Part shown: positions 13,075 to 24,899 of the stretch, in pieces | Layout of the letters: each line of letters starts with the position of its first letter | Numbering within the stretch: the first letter of the stretch is position 1 | NCBI GenBank assembly: GCA_951804985.1 | Contig: OX638131.1 | Span: 60,717,631 to 60,781,630 of the forward strand | Origin: Dryomyza anilis | Taxonomy: Eukaryota > Arthropoda > Insecta > Diptera > Dryomyzidae | Reading direction: 5' to 3' | Length of the DNA stretch: 64,000 bases | Program-made: the position numbers and the translations under genes | Notes under the pieces: generated by a model | Seen by the model: the letters and a program-made list of their open reading frames with translations, nothing else | What the model was told of the DNA's origin: nothing | Database searches by the model: none

Positions 13075-15293
13075 TATATAGCATTATAAATTATATGCGT
13101 TTTCTTTTATTTTATATTTTAACATTTAATTAGGGAAATATATGGGCTTGAATTCAAGTGTAATTTGAAGGTCGAATCACATTTTATTTATAGCTTACAA
13201 TTAAGTTAAACCTCGAAGGTATATTGAATGTCGGAATTCAAGTTTAGGTACAGGCTAGATTCAATTGGATAAAAAGCTACCAGTATTGATGGAGAACGCT
13301 ATGGTTTTCAAGCTTACAATTACAAAGAGTTGAACGCTTTTCTCCAGTGAAAGCTTCGATATCCATGTTCAATATACATTCGAAAATCACTTAATATCCA
13401 GGTTTTTGGTTTATTGGGTTAAAACAAATATCGAGTTCGCACTTACACGATACATCCCAGTGTGATTTCAGCTCCGCTCTGATTTTTCTCGTTTAAAAAT
13501 TATATGTCAAATCAATCGCTTCCTCTTTCAAGTTTCTCTGAAGAGAACATTTTTGAAAAATGGAAGCCGATTGTTTCTCATTTGTTTTGTTCTTCGATTT
13601 CAAATCGCATAAAATGAAAAAGTTTTCATAGACTAAAATGTCAAAAAGAAAATTAAGAAAAAAATGCAATTTTCGTGAGACAGACAATAAATTGTACAAA
13701 TTGGAATTGTATGTTTAAATTATAATTGCGGCGGTGTCCAGCGTATATACTGAAGGAACCAAATTGTAGAACTATGCGGTAAGTACTATTTTTTGTCAGA
13801 AATTATAATTTAAATGCACTTCTTATTTGGTTCACTTTTATTATGTATGTGGTTATGAAGACGTGGTAGTGGGTGTAGCATATGGCCTCCAAAAGCAGCA
13901 GCCCATAGGCAGCACCATCTTTAGCAATAAAAACGCCCCACAATGCATTGTCGCTAAGCAATGGTAGCAAACGCAAAATTGGCAGCTGCCGCCGGGAAAA
14001 CTCCGGCATAACAATAGACAATAGTCAAGCGTAACCTGGAGTTGGGCACCGATCGGCATTACCCTCGTACGGGCTGCAGCATAAAAAATGTTTCTCATCG
14101 AAAAAGTCCTATGGCCGACACATGCTCGACGAACTTGGGATGACCAATGCCGTCGAAATTTAGATCAGGAACTCGCCAAGTTTCACCACTGGTAATTGGT
14201 GCAGCATACATATTACATTTATATACAATAATATATTTCTGATTTGTCCTAGACCACACATGGTGCTAACTGGTGTAGTACCGCGAGAAAATACACATTC
14301 TTTAATGTCGACAGGACCTTTTGCGAAAACAACGAGGTGCTTCAAATCAAAGTGTAATACTTCAGCGTCAATACCTCGCTCGACAACGAGGAGTATTCGC
14401 GCATGCTTCAAGCATCGACATCTAGGAATAGAAGCACGCTACAAGGCGAGTCGAATCGCTTCCCCGAAACTTTCTACAGTCTAAAATGATACCGACCCGT
14501 GTATTTCACACCGGCGAACCGCCTGGAAACGATATAAGTGTCTTCGAAGCAGTTTGCTGAAGGATATTTTGCAAAACAAACTGTAGCGCCCGAAGATTAA
14601 TTCATTAAGATTATTTCATTAGTGTTGATTATTCGTTGATATTTAATTAATTTAAGTTATTTTATATATACTTAAAAAAATTGTTCAAAAACACTTAATT
14701 TTTCATGTAAAATCCATTGTTCAAAAGAATTTCTTAAAACACTGTAATAAAGACAAAACAAAAAATAATAAAAATGACATAGCTTTTATTGTCAGTAATT
14801 TTCTTTTGGATCATCTTTGGATCGGCGAAAAGTCAGTTTTCTCTTATCTACAAGTATTCTTTACTGACGTTTTATTTTCTCAGAGAGATTTTTGTGTTTG
14901 TTCAGATATTCGTCAGAGTAATACGTCATAAAAATGAAAGATAAAGAGGTGAGATCTCTATGTCCCTTTAAGTGCGCTGGCTTTCCTATTTTGATCATCT
15001 TTCTGAACATAACTCTGAGACATTGGTGAGGGATTTCTGACGTTTAGCTACGGAATAGTTCCTAAAGAGTTCAGAGACGACTCACTGGGATTTCATCACT
15101 AATTGTTAGGCAATTATTAAAAAAGTTGGCAACAATATATCGAACATAAACAAAAAAATATAAAGTACTTTCAATATAATTGTAAAATTCTTGAAATTTC
15201 ATTAAATAGTATTTATAACCATAATTGTTAAATTTCACAATTTAATAATTGCTTTGCTTATTAACAAATTAAGAAGTGAATAATAAAATATCA
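13075..15293. other. Unassigned single-copy-looking DNA upstream of RSPRY1
   Basis: No transposon was recognised. On the minus strand, frames at 14,411-14,160 (AEVLHFDLKHLVVFAKGPVD) and 14,021-13,803 (ALWGVFIAKDGAAYGLLLLE) look more protein-like than their surroundings. The base composition of 13,850-14,560 is also less AT-rich than its neighbours. These could be an old gene relic or a diverged transposon, but I do not recognise a family. 14,600-15,290 is AT-rich and would include the RSPRY1 5' untranslated region and promoter. No clear TATA box or initiator was found there. Confidence 0.35.
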
Positions 15294-15986
15294 ATGGGTG
15301 TTTGCCTTTGCAAAAAAAATGAGGTGGAGAGATTTCCTTATAGTGAAAATAGAGATTTGCAATTAATCGTTGGACGAATTGAAGAGGGCAGCACAGATTT
15401 ACGAAATAACTGTCTACGTGTTAGCTACAACTCGAAGTGTATTTCACAAACCGTCGATAAGTTGGTACACGATACTTTGGAAGTAATAGGTACAATAATT
15501 GATAAGTAAGTTAATATTTCTTATAAATATTTAATTTAGTTTTATCTTTGTTTGTTCACCAGTGAACATGATCCACCAAACTCAATTTTGCTTTTACATC
15601 TGATCACTGATAATCCCTTAGGATGGATTCAGTTAATAAAATCATTAATTAGAGTTGTTCCAGTTGAACATCCTTTGGGTCCAAGTGTCATCGCATTATT
15701 ACTAGATGATAGTCCATTACCAACAAAAGAGTGCGTTCTTGAAGTTTCTGATATGATAACAAATTCTCTTCGACGTAGCTCACAAAAGGAACGAAATTTG
15801 TGTGTTATATTTGGATGTCTTGCCGAGAAACTTGCTGGTCCAAACAGTATTGCTATGCTTAACGAAAAAACACTTAATTTTTTGGTGGAGAATTTGGAAG
15901 AAGGTGTCAATACCAATGTAACGCTTTTGTCATTGATCGCTTTAGAGAAATTATCACAAACTAGTGAAAATAAATCTATTATAAAA
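15294..15986 (+). CDS. RSPRY1: RSPRY1 orthologue, first two coding exons (partial)
   Basis: Exon 1 (15,294-15,505) and exon 2 (15,563-15,986) are joined by a 57 bp intron with a GTAAGT donor and a CACCAG acceptor. A second GTAAGT donor follows at 15,987. Together they encode about 212 residues that match, from recall, the N-terminal half of human RSPRY1 (a RING and SPRY protein of roughly 576 residues). Matching stretches are IIDNEHDPPNS, SLIRVVP, HPLGPSVIALLLDD, SPLPTKE, GCLAEKLAGP and LIALEKLSQTSENK. I chose the ATG at 15,294 because it gives MGVCLCKK, a plausible myristoylation and palmitoylation start like the MGNSCIC of the human protein. This part is an alpha-helical region. The SPRY and RING domains that would give E3 ligase activity are not encoded here. 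The exon 2 end is in phase 0. No downstream exon was recognised in the rest of the window, so either the next intron exceeds 48 kb or this is a truncated copy. The frame is undamaged, which favours a live gene. Confidence 0.88.
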
Positions 15987-16009
15987 GTAAGTATTATCTA
16001 ATATATATC

Positions 16010-16480
16010 ATAACCAGGGCAAGTTTTTTTTGGCTTTTGCCAAAAAATGCAATTTTTGCCATTTTTTCAATTATATTGTTAATTTGCCAATTTTGATATA
16101 CTTTGCCTAAAAATGCCTTTTTTACACTCTTGCAAACCTTTTTAAATATTATTTTCGATTTTCTGGTTATATAAAAAAAATATATGACGTCCTTTTTTTG
16201 TGTACTTATTTCTGTATGTTCTAGATTTTGTGAATGAAATTAACGACGTAAATATTAGACCATGTAAAAGAGAAATCTATGATTGTCAACAAAAATAGTT
16301 CATTGAAAAATTTTATAAATCTTTTTTGCCAATTTTTTGCCAATTTTGACTATTTTTGTGCTATTTTTTGACTATTTTTGTGCCATTTTTTGACTATTTT
16401 TATGCCATTTTACTGTTTTTTTTGTGCCATTTTGGTTGCCATTTTTAACTATATTTTGTGCCAAAAAAAACTTATGATCA
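16010..16480 (+). repeat. TTTTTGCCATTTTT repeat element, copy 1
   Basis: This AT-rich element is full of TTTTGCCA and TGACTATTTTTGTGCCATTT motifs, with an internal marker TTGCCTAAAAATGCCTTTTT at about 16,105. The same marker and the same order of sub-blocks occur inverted at 38,640-39,012, and in two pieces at 44,996-45,067 and 50,197-50,400. It starts within 25 bases of the end of RSPRY1 exon 2, so it lies in the following intron. No coding capacity. Confidence 0.75.
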
Positions 16481-16518
16481 TAACAATATATTTAATAGTC
16501 TAGAAATAGTATTATCAA

Positions 16519-17489
16519 CCCGAACAACATTTTACTAGGCAGCTTAAACACTGTTAAGTTTCTGGTAGGATTTTGAAGAGTATATACTCGCCAGTAAAAA
16601 CTAGTCAAAAACTGGTAGGTTACTGGTAGGGATTTGAAGAGTAATCCCTACCAGTAAAACTTTTCAAAAACTGGCCAAAAACTGGTCTCCCACCAGTACA
16701 ACTGGTCAAAAACTTGTCGGATACTGGTAGGGATTTGAAGAGTAGATCCCTGCCAGTAAAACTAGTCAATACTGGTGAGTTACTTGTAAGGGTGACGTGC
16801 ACTCACTGCTAATAAATATTGAATTCATACTTCAGCAACATTTTTTTGTATGTCTTATGTGACAAAAGAAAAGATCAAACAAAACAATTTAAATCTCTTG
16901 TGTGAGTTGCTGCAAAATCTTCTAAGGTTCATTTTTTCTTTTTTTTTTTGCAATCTTAAAACATGTTTTTTGCAGCAGATCATCGAAGTGGAGATGTCGG
17001 ACAATCGGAAATCACCAAGTCCTGTACTATTGGTCTGTTATTGAGCTTTGTAAATTAAAAAAATAAAATTTATTTTTGACATTATTTTATTTACTTTTTA
17101 CATGTCGAGTTTCTTGATAGTTTTTGGCCAGTTTCTCGCAAGTTTTTGGCCAGTTTTTGGCCAGTTTTTGGCAAGTTTTTGGCCAGTTTTTGTCCTGGCT
17201 AGTTTACCGCCCAGAAACCGAAGAGTTTTACTGGCTAGTTTCTGGTAGAAAAGTGCGTGACATCGCTTGCCAGTAACTGGTAGGGTTCTAACCAGTTTTT
17301 GACAAGTTTTTGACCAGTTGTTGGCCAGTTTTTGACCAGTATTTGACCAGTTACTGGCTAGTTTACCGCCAAACACCGAAGAGTTGTACTGGCTAGAGTA
17401 ACTGGTAAGTTTACTTGCCAGAAACTAGACAAGTGAATAGTTATACTGGCTAGATACTGGTAGGAAACTGGTAGGAATTGTTACTTGGG
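16519..17489. mobile_element. Foldback-type element with CCAGT/ACTGG arrays
   Basis: It begins CCCGAACAACATTTTACTAG near 16,519 and ends GGTAGGAATTGTTACTTGGG at 17,489. The ends agree loosely when inverted. Both flanks are arrays built on ACTGGTAGG, CCAGTTTTTGGCCAG and CTACCAGTAAAACT, which pair with each other. The centre (16,800-17,090) is plain AT-rich DNA. The architecture is the same as at 8,152-11,063 but the motif is unrelated. No transposase. Confidence 0.65.
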
Positions 17490-17506
17490 AAAGTATACAT
17501 ACCCAG

Positions 17507-18380
17507 TAGGGATGTCAATCCCGGACTATTTTTCAATCCCGAAATTTCGTGACTAAAAAATTTGAATCCCGGGATCCCGGAATTAGTCCCGGGATTAGTC
17601 CCGGGATTTAAAAAAAATTACAGCAAAGGCTTAAAATAACCATATCTATGTTTGAATAATAAACAATTACAAACAAAACACATATGTTCAAATGCATCCA
17701 AATATATATGGTATCCAAAATCCGCGATATATAAACCCCAGTTGATCATCAATCATTTTTTATATATTTTTTATTACAAATATAAAAAAAAAACAATTTT
17801 AAAAATTAATTCAATTTAAGAACGTGAATTTATATATTTATGTATTTTATATGATTGAAATTTTATTGTAATGTGAAAAATTGTGAAAAAATTTAGTTTT
17901 AGACCCAAATGAAAAAATGTTAGGATGTTAAATTATATTTATTTATGTATTTTGTTATTAATAAATGTTACATTCATAGACAACGGTTTCAGTTTTATCG
18001 CTATTCGAAACCCGGATTTAATTCTCAAGAGACCATCATGATATTATAATTATTTACTATTTTTAAGTAGTTTCTGTATTTCGAATCGAAAGATTATAAT
18101 AATTATTAGTCGAAAATGTCGTAATTTTTAACAATGGTGAATTTGTTAAAAGTCAAAAAGCATGTAATTCGTTATTATTGACGTCAGTGTTTTAATATTA
18201 CATCCATTAAATGTTAGATTTACTTTTACACGAAATGTGTATAAAAACGTTGAAAGACTTTTGAATAAACTATTAAAAATTGATCTACTAGTTTTATTTT
18301 GTAATCCCGAAAATCCCGGGATCAGTTTTTCGGGACTGATTTGACTCAAATCCCGGGATCCCAGGATTTCGACATCCCTA
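17507..18380. mobile_element. hAT-type MITE with TAGGGATGTC ends
   Basis: Perfect 10 bp terminal inverted repeats TAGGGATGTC lie at 17,507 and 18,380. They are followed on both sides by CCCGGGAT-rich stretches such as ATCCCGGGATCCCGG. The 8 bp flanks are ATACCCAG (17,499-17,506) and ATACACAG (18,381-18,388), a 7/8 match that fits the 8 bp target duplication of hAT elements. About 874 bp, AT-rich inside, non-coding. Confidence 0.82.
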
Positions 18381-19379
18381 ATACACAGATAGCAAAAGGT
18401 CCGCACTGTGCTCGCAACGTGAGTGCACACATTCGAGTTTTCTCGCACGAATGAGCTCATATTGCACACGTGCGACAAAATTTGTATGCGGAACATATGA
18501 GACTCAATATAGGCGCACGCATGCGAGAAACATGTATATGCCCCTCATATGAGGCACAATAAGCACGCAGACATGCGAAAAATATACGAATTTTAGCCTC
18601 ATATAGCTCTCAACAATGCGGGTAACACATAAATTAAAATTATTAAAAACACAATTTTTTTTTTGAAATATAAATTTTAATTTGGCACAAACTATATAAA
18701 AAATTCATAAAAATGATAAAACAATTAATTATACAACTATTTCCGATTCTGAAATGATGCCGTCAGCCAGCTGCTATACCACCACCGCTTAGTTCAGTTT
18801 TTTGTTGCTGCTGCGAAGACGATGTACAGAAGCCAGTCTTCTGGCTTCGTTTTTTTTTTTTTTCCTAAAAACAAACACCATGATACAAATACTTATAGGT
18901 ACGATCACTTTCATTTTTTTCCAATGTTTACTTTAGCTGATACTAGGCAAGTTTTTTGAAGTTTAGTTTTAAAAGCAAAACAAAATCGACAATTAAAATA
19001 AATCTCAAATAAAATTCTATAGAAATGAAAAATAATTATCAAGGTATGCTTGAGATAACTTAAAAATATTTTCAAATATTTTTATAATCAAAACAAAATC
19101 TGAAAAATAATTTTAATTTTTTCTTTGAACATAAATTTCAATTTTTGAAATTTTGAATTTGAATCAATACAAAATATTCCAAAATTTGTCAAAAAAAACT
19201 TTCCTAGTGTCAGAGTGATCGTACCTGTATATATTTGTATCATGACACAAACATAAAATAAATACAAACTTCAAAATATTAAAAATCAAATCTTGCAATA
19301 TAAAAAAAATTTTGAGCAGTGTTTTTATTAATTTTAAAATGTTCATGTTATCTCTTGATATTATGAGCTCCACATAATA

Positions 19380-19880
19380 TTAGTCACCACAAATTATCTC
19401 ACCATATATAATATTGGTAAACTCACCTGAAATAAACTCTGATCTAAAAATAAACAACCCAAAAATTCACCACACAACGAAAAATTTACTGCGAAATAAA
19501 AAAAAGTCACCATACTAAACCCACCACTATCAAAAAACATTTTTTTTTACCAAAGTAGTACTAGGCTTGGGACGAAAAGTTGTCGAAACGAAATCTAAGT
19601 TTTCGTTTTCGACACTTTTTTTAATTCCTTTGGTTTTGCCATTTCTATTTACCAAAATTTTTATTTAGAACAATGTGCCGGTACATACTCACCACTATAA
19701 CTCACCACTACAACACACCACTACAACTCACCACTACGCAACTCACCTCTCAGGAATTCACCATTTCAGTAGTTACATCAATAAAAGTCACCACACTTAA
19801 CTCACCACTATCCGAAAAAAAAATTGCACCCAAGTAGTACTAGGCTTAGGACGAAAAGTTGTCGAGTTAGAGTTTAATTT
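19380..19880. repeat. ACTCACCACTA minisatellite with a duplicated 95 bp block
   Basis: Degenerate CTCACCAC units run through 19,380-19,830, the reverse complement of the window-start minisatellite. A block containing AAGTAGTACTAGGCTTGGGA and CGAAAAGTTGTCGA occurs at about 19,497-19,590 and again at 19,787-19,880, a direct duplication about 290 bp apart. Confidence 0.75.
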
Positions 19881-20373
19881 TTTGTCCGGTAGATGGCGCA
19901 ATGGACCATTTAGCAATATGCCCTCAAATTTGTTGCAATTTAGTCGCACGCAGTGCCTCTCTTTTATATGCATGCGTGCGACTTTTGTGCAAGTACCACG
20001 CTCTCATATTGCCATCATGTGGGTCGCACATTGTGCCCCGCATTTTGTATTCATTCGTGCGAGTTTTATGCCTTCAAATTGCCTTCATTTTAAAACCACT
20101 CTATGCGACGCATCTTATAATCACGCATTCGGATTTCGTGCGAAATTCTTTTGATTCATATTACCATCATATGAGTATCACGTCGTGATTTCGCATATTA
20201 ATATCACCATTGCGATTTGTGTGCGAGTTTTATAGCCTACAGTGAGTTCATATTGCTCGCATATAGCCCGTACTCATTCGCACGCCATGCGACTCATATG
20301 ACTCGCATATATCCTGCACATATGCGGCCTCACTCTGTGATTGTTTCGTGACACGCACGTTTTGCTATCTGGG

Positions 20374-20904
20374 TACCTACCATTTCTGACAAATACCCCA
20401 GTGAGTCAAAATGTCTTATTTTAAAAACGATTTATAATTTTTTTAATTTATAAAATCTCTATGATTAACTGTATTTGAAAGGATTTAATGTATTTACAAT
20501 ATTGTTACTAATATTTTACCAACATTTTTATTGATCTCTCGCAACCAACCCCATTTAAGTAGTTATAATTTGAAGAAGCTGTCAGTAAAGTATCAGTCTT
20601 CGCAGAAATGGGTTATGGTCTCCGAACAACTAAATTCCATAACAAGTTTCGTTTATGAATCATATTCCTTAATAGAAACAAATGTTGGTCCTCGATTATT
20701 CATCCACGTTTTCCTGAAGAATTACTAGGATCAAATCATCTAAAATCCATCAAACATTTTAATTGATCACTCTTTTGAATTTCTTCATTAAGATGAATTT
20801 ATCGCTCCCGCGATAAATTTTCACACAAAACAGCTCTTGATTTGTCTAGATTAAAATAAATTGTTTTTGTACCTGGTACTTGGTATCTGAAGTATCGTAC
20901 AGAC
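20374..20904. other. Unassigned AT-rich DNA
   Basis: A 65-codon frame at 20,531-20,728 has no recognisable domain, and I do not support it as a gene. No repeat family was recognised. Confidence 0.4.
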
Positions 20905-21140
20905 CAGAGTTGTTAAAGAATGCATTCATTTGGGAATGCATTCACCTAACAAATTGAAAAGAATGGAAATTCAAAATGAATGCATTCATTTTCGCCAAAA
21001 GAATAGGAATTCAAACGCTTGAATTCCATTGCCTCAAAATGAATGGATTCATCAAAGAATACATTCATTTCGGTCTAAATTCTTTTTTGGTAACAAATAA
21101 TTTAGAAAAAAATGAATGCATTCTTTTTTGGCATTGAATT
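20905..21140. repeat. GAATGCATTC palindromic motif array
   Basis: The self-complementary GAATGCATTC and variants (AATGAATGCATTCATT, AATGGATTCATC, AATACATTCATTT) occur at least seven times in about 230 bp. They start next to CAGAGTTGTTAAAG at 20,905, which looks like a hAT-style terminus. The matching opposite end was not found, so this may be one arm of another foldback element. Confidence 0.6.
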
Positions 21141-21539
21141 TTGACAATTAAATATGAAATTATGAAGATATTGAGGTGAACACATGAAATTTTGACAACC
21201 ATAAAATTTTGAAATTTATAATATTTGAAATAACAATTTTTTTTTTTCACTCGCCATTAATACTCAAACCCGTCGGTTGTGTTCGGCGCAGTCAATTAGA
21301 GTGTATGGGAGAAATCCCGTTAGCTCAGACAGTAATATCTCCATTTTGTGTCGCGAACGGCGTGGCTTCCATGCCAAGACGCATAAAGTGAAGAAACATT
21401 AATTTATACATAGTTTTTAAACAATACTTTGAGTGATTACCTTGGCAATATGAATGCATTTATCAGCCAAAAAATTTAAATCTAAAAAAATAACATACTT
21501 TTTTTTCGTATAATTCAAAAACAATAATTTAAAATAAAT
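21141..21539. other. Unassigned DNA
   Basis: AT-rich except 21,270-21,385, which is GC-richer but has no convincing frame or RNA fold that I can see. Confidence 0.35.
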
Positions 21540-22181
21540 TGCCTCGGATATCGACCGATTACCACGATGACAATCCACGCAAACGTTTTAAGGACCATGA
21601 TTTACGGATATGCACCTGGAATGTTCGCACATCGTAGTTTGCAGTAGCTCGAACATTTCGATATCCACAAGTCCAGATGGTTGTCGCCCGACCAAAAAAC
21701 GCATTCTTCGAGCGTGATGGACGTACTCACTACGGAACCAAACGCAGAGAAAGCTAGAGGTCGGAAAGCTGCAATCACAATAGACAACACAAGCCTTTTC
21801 CACTCGATTCTCACACCTGCTTAGACGGCTTCAGACCTGGAATGTCCGCCATAGACCAAATTTTTAAATTGCGCCTAATCCAGGAAAAGACCATAGAAAA
21901 ACAGATCGACACCTACCACCTGTTAGTCGACTATAAAACCGCTTTCGAGACTCCGATAAGGGACCAATTATACGCCGCAATGTTTTAGTTCGGTATACCT
22001 GCGAAACTTGTAAGGCTTTGCAGGATGACCCTCGTGCGACTTTTTATACCCTACACCTATGAGGTACAGGGTATATTAACTTTGTGCATATATTGTAACG
22101 CCCCTTAGGAGGCGTGTCCGGTATGGAAAAGTATATATATTCTTGATCAGCATCACTACCCGAGTCCGTTTAGCCATGTCC

Positions 22182-22221
<40 letters not shown>

Positions 22222-22975
22222 TGCTGTCTTGCTGTCCGAATACAGAATAACTTGAGAAATACTGATCAGAATGCGATGAAATTTCGTCTCAATATATTTT
22301 AGCCAAAAGTAGGAACTGAGTTTGAAAATGAGTCAAATCGGTCAACCGACACGCCCACCTCCCATACAAGTCACTTTTATATAACTCTTTCGGAACTAAT
22401 AACTCGAAAAGTATTCAAGGTATAGTTATAAAATTTAAAACGTATTGTTATAATTCACCTAAAAATATGTGGTCCAAAAATGGGCGTGATCCGCCCACTT
22501 TTTTATTTTCATTATTTCCCGGGTTTTCATAGTTGATATTTGATCCGTAAATTATTAAAATCAAATCTATGAAATATTAGCCTTTCAAAATTTTAAATAT
22601 AGGCGTGGTCCGCCCAAATATATTTTTTAAGTTTTTTATACTTTTTATAAATTTTTTAATATATGGGGATATTAGACGTAAATTTCTGATATATGAATAA
22701 TATTCTGAGGGTGGGGAGGTTCAGCATAATTAAAAATTTAAAATTAAGGTATACAATTAAATATTCCTCATTAATATCTCCACCAAAGGTGTAGGGTATT
22801 CCATAGTTGGGCCCGACCGACTATAAAAATCCGCCCCATGTGACCGAACTTACCCATGTGACCTAACTTTCCCAACTCGTTTAACTTATTGATGGAGAAA
22901 ATAGTTCGAGCTGCCGAACTCCGTCAAAGCGGAACTATCCTCAACAAAAGTGTCATGCTGCTCGCAAATGGAAAA
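21540..22975 (+). pseudogene. LINE relic with RTE-like endonuclease start and RT, split by a GTCY element
   Basis: 21,590-21,640 reads DLRICTWNVRTS, the first motif of an apurinic-type endonuclease. After a large internal deletion, 21,822-22,036 reads GFRPGMSAIDQIFKLR and TYHLLVDYKTAFETPIRDQL with FGIPAKLVRLCRMTL, which is reverse transcriptase palm sequence containing the first catalytic Asp. The frame is broken by a stop at 22,000 and by the element at 22,046-22,880. It resumes with LMEKIVRAAELRQSGTILNK and ends at MLLA, just before where the catalytic YADD would be. It is a multiply deleted fossil. Confidence 0.8.
22046..22880 (+). mobile_element. GTCY element, copy 1 (about 0.84 kb)
   Basis: It starts ATACCCTACACCTATGAGG and carries TATGGAAAAGTATATATATT. 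Then comes (GTCT/GTCC)n at 22,178-22,225, AT-rich blocks with GGGCGTGATCCGCCCA, and GGTGTAGGGTATTCC. A near-hairpin GGGCCCGACCGACTAT follows, and it ends CTTTCCCAACTCGTTT. Relatives sit at 29,147, 40,208, 41,395, 41,640, 41,930, 55,234 and 59,785. The (GTCY)n core and TA-rich flank recall the dipteran mini-me or Helitron-like non-autonomous elements. That is family recall, not a search. It interrupts the LINE reverse transcriptase. Confidence 0.8.
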
Positions 22976-22980
22976 GGGGT

Positions 22981-23704
22981 CTAATTTTCAAAAATTTTCG
23001 CCTTTTTAAAAGAGCGAAAAATATAGAGAAAGCCGCAAAATTTTCAAAAAAACACAAAATTGAAAAATTAGCTTAATTTACAGAGTTTTTGTCGTCTTTT
23101 CCATTTTGTGTGTGTTTTTTTTTCTTCTTCTTCTTAAAGCGTGTTCACAGTATAACCGCAATTCCAGTAGGGACGGTGAAATAAAAAAAAAAGACACGAG
23201 GTCAATGTTGCCGACTTTGGTTAAATTATAATGTACAATGTAATGTGTGTATAGTGTATTTGGATGAGTATTTAACAATAAAAGTATTTTAACGAGATAA
23301 TTTCAGATGAGATACAGTATGTTGAGAATGTTCCATATTATACAAATATAAATTGTTATTAAAAGAAAAATAAAATTAAAATATATATAGAAATAAGATA
23401 TAATTCACAATTATTTTGTAGAATATGAGATCAGATTTAATAAGCTCAATTTAATTGAATTAAAAAAATATAAGTACAGCTATACATCGTTATATATTAG
23501 ATATAAATTAATTCACAAACATTTTACGTTTGCGAGATCATATTTAAGTTTAAATTATTATTGTTTATGTATATGTAAAATACAAATTTGTATAGTTTTT
23601 TTTGTTGGTTTGTTTTTTTCAATTTTTTTATTTATTTTTTATTATTTTTTTATATAATAATATATATTAATATATATTATTAATTTTTTTTTTATTATAT
23701 TTTT

Positions 23705-23753
<49 letters not shown>

Positions 23754-23756
23754 TTT
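22981..23756. other. Low-complexity AT-rich DNA and LINE tail
   Basis: 22,981-23,280 has no recognised feature. 23,390-23,560 contains two diverged copies of a ~130 bp AT-rich block (compare AGATATAATTCACAATTATT with ATAAATTAATTCACAAACAT). 23,640-23,756 holds (TA)n and a run of about 23 T, which is the poly(A) tail of the minus-strand LINE that follows. Confidence 0.6.
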
Positions 23757-23783
23757 GGAATTGACTTTTGATTTGAGCGATAT

Positions 23784-24600
23784 TTATATTTGTATATTTG
23801 TAAGTGAATAAAATTTATGTAAAGCTTTATAAATTTCCATGTTATTGGATTTGAGAATTTCAGATAAATCAAACACTCTGATATTGTGTTTCAAAAGACA
23901 TCTAATCAATTGTACACGGAAACCTCTATTAATCAATGGACAATAAAATGTTAAATGGTTAATGCTTTGAATTAGACCACAGTTACAACGATTGCAATTT
24001 AAGATATTAATTCTGTTAAGATGCTCACGAGTTTGAATATGACCAAACCGTAAGCGGTTTATTCGAGTTATGATATAACGAGACAAATTTTGATTTTTGA
24101 ACCAAGGACACACATTGACTTTAGGTGCGATACCGTATAGATGACGACCGTGACAGCTGTCATTCCATTTATTTTGTCATGTAATCAAAGATTTGCGATT
24201 GTCAAAAGCCTTAAGATCTTGATGAAGTAATAAAGTGTATGGAGCAGTAGAATTGTGCTGAACCGCGATAGTATCTGCATATTCATTTCCATCTAATCCT
24301 AGATGACTGGGAATCCACAGAAAATGAATTGTTTTCCCAACATTTTTAAGTTCAAATGCACGTTTTTTAATGTCCAGAATAAAATGATGTGTTTTACTTG
24401 AGCAAAATGAGTAAACACCGATTTACTGTCTGATATGATAAGAAATTTCTGTTCAGTTTGTGACTGTATTAGATCGATAGCCTGAAGAATAGCAAATGCT
24501 TCAGCTGTGAAGATTGAACTTTCCGAATCTAAAAAAAATAAAGCCTCAATATCTAGATCTGGATACCAAACAGCGCTGCTGACTTTGTTGCTAGATTTGG
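23784..24600 (-). pseudogene. I-like LINE ORF2: RNase H and C-terminal region
   Basis: Around 24,340-24,240 (minus) one frame reads FLWIPSHLGLDGNEYADT, the C-terminal conserved block of LINE RNase H domains, including its last acidic Asp. Upstream pieces to about 24,600 carry earlier RNase H sequence but are frameshifted. 24,113-23,784 reads INRLRFGHIQTREHLNR and CNRCNCGLIQSINHLTFYC, the Cys/His tail typical of these ORF2 proteins, and then reaches the poly(A) tail. Confidence 0.8.
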
Positions 24601-24899
24601 AAACATCGGTGTAAATTTTAGAGTAGTGGTTCCATCTCCCATTAACAAGCTTATTAAATTTAATTTAACCTCAACTAATGTGCAACTTTTTTTAGAGACG
24701 TGAAGAAATTCAACTACAGGTGTAAATGTTATGGTACCAAATGAAATTGAGAAATATGGATGTATTGAAAATGATTGTATAATAAAATTGTTTTGCTTCT
24801 CAGAAAATTTTTGTAGTATTTTAGAGCAATGCGGATAATTTTGAATTAGCCCATTTATAAATGACCAAGCCGGGTATTTGGTATTGGCAATTAATTTGT

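Larger units (their letters stand above)
17502..20373. mobile_element. Foldback-type element with CATATGAG arrays, ends CCCAGATAGCAAAA
   Basis: The right end is the inverse of CCCAGATAGCAAAACG, finishing at 20,373. The left end is the matching CAGATAGCAAAAGG at 18,387, whose first bases are displaced to 17,502-17,506 by the MITE at 17,507-18,380. Arms at about 18,387-18,625 and 19,895-20,373 consist of motifs such as GCATATGAG, CTCATATTGC and TGCGAATGAG, again self-complementary. The interior holds AT-rich DNA, an ORF-free segment at 18,640-19,380 and the minisatellite at 19,380-19,880. No transposase was found. Confidence 0.68.

Noticed and set aside
23642..23872. Lysine/isoleucine-rich open frame
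   Set aside because: It covers (TA)n and the LINE poly(A) tract, which is low complexity.
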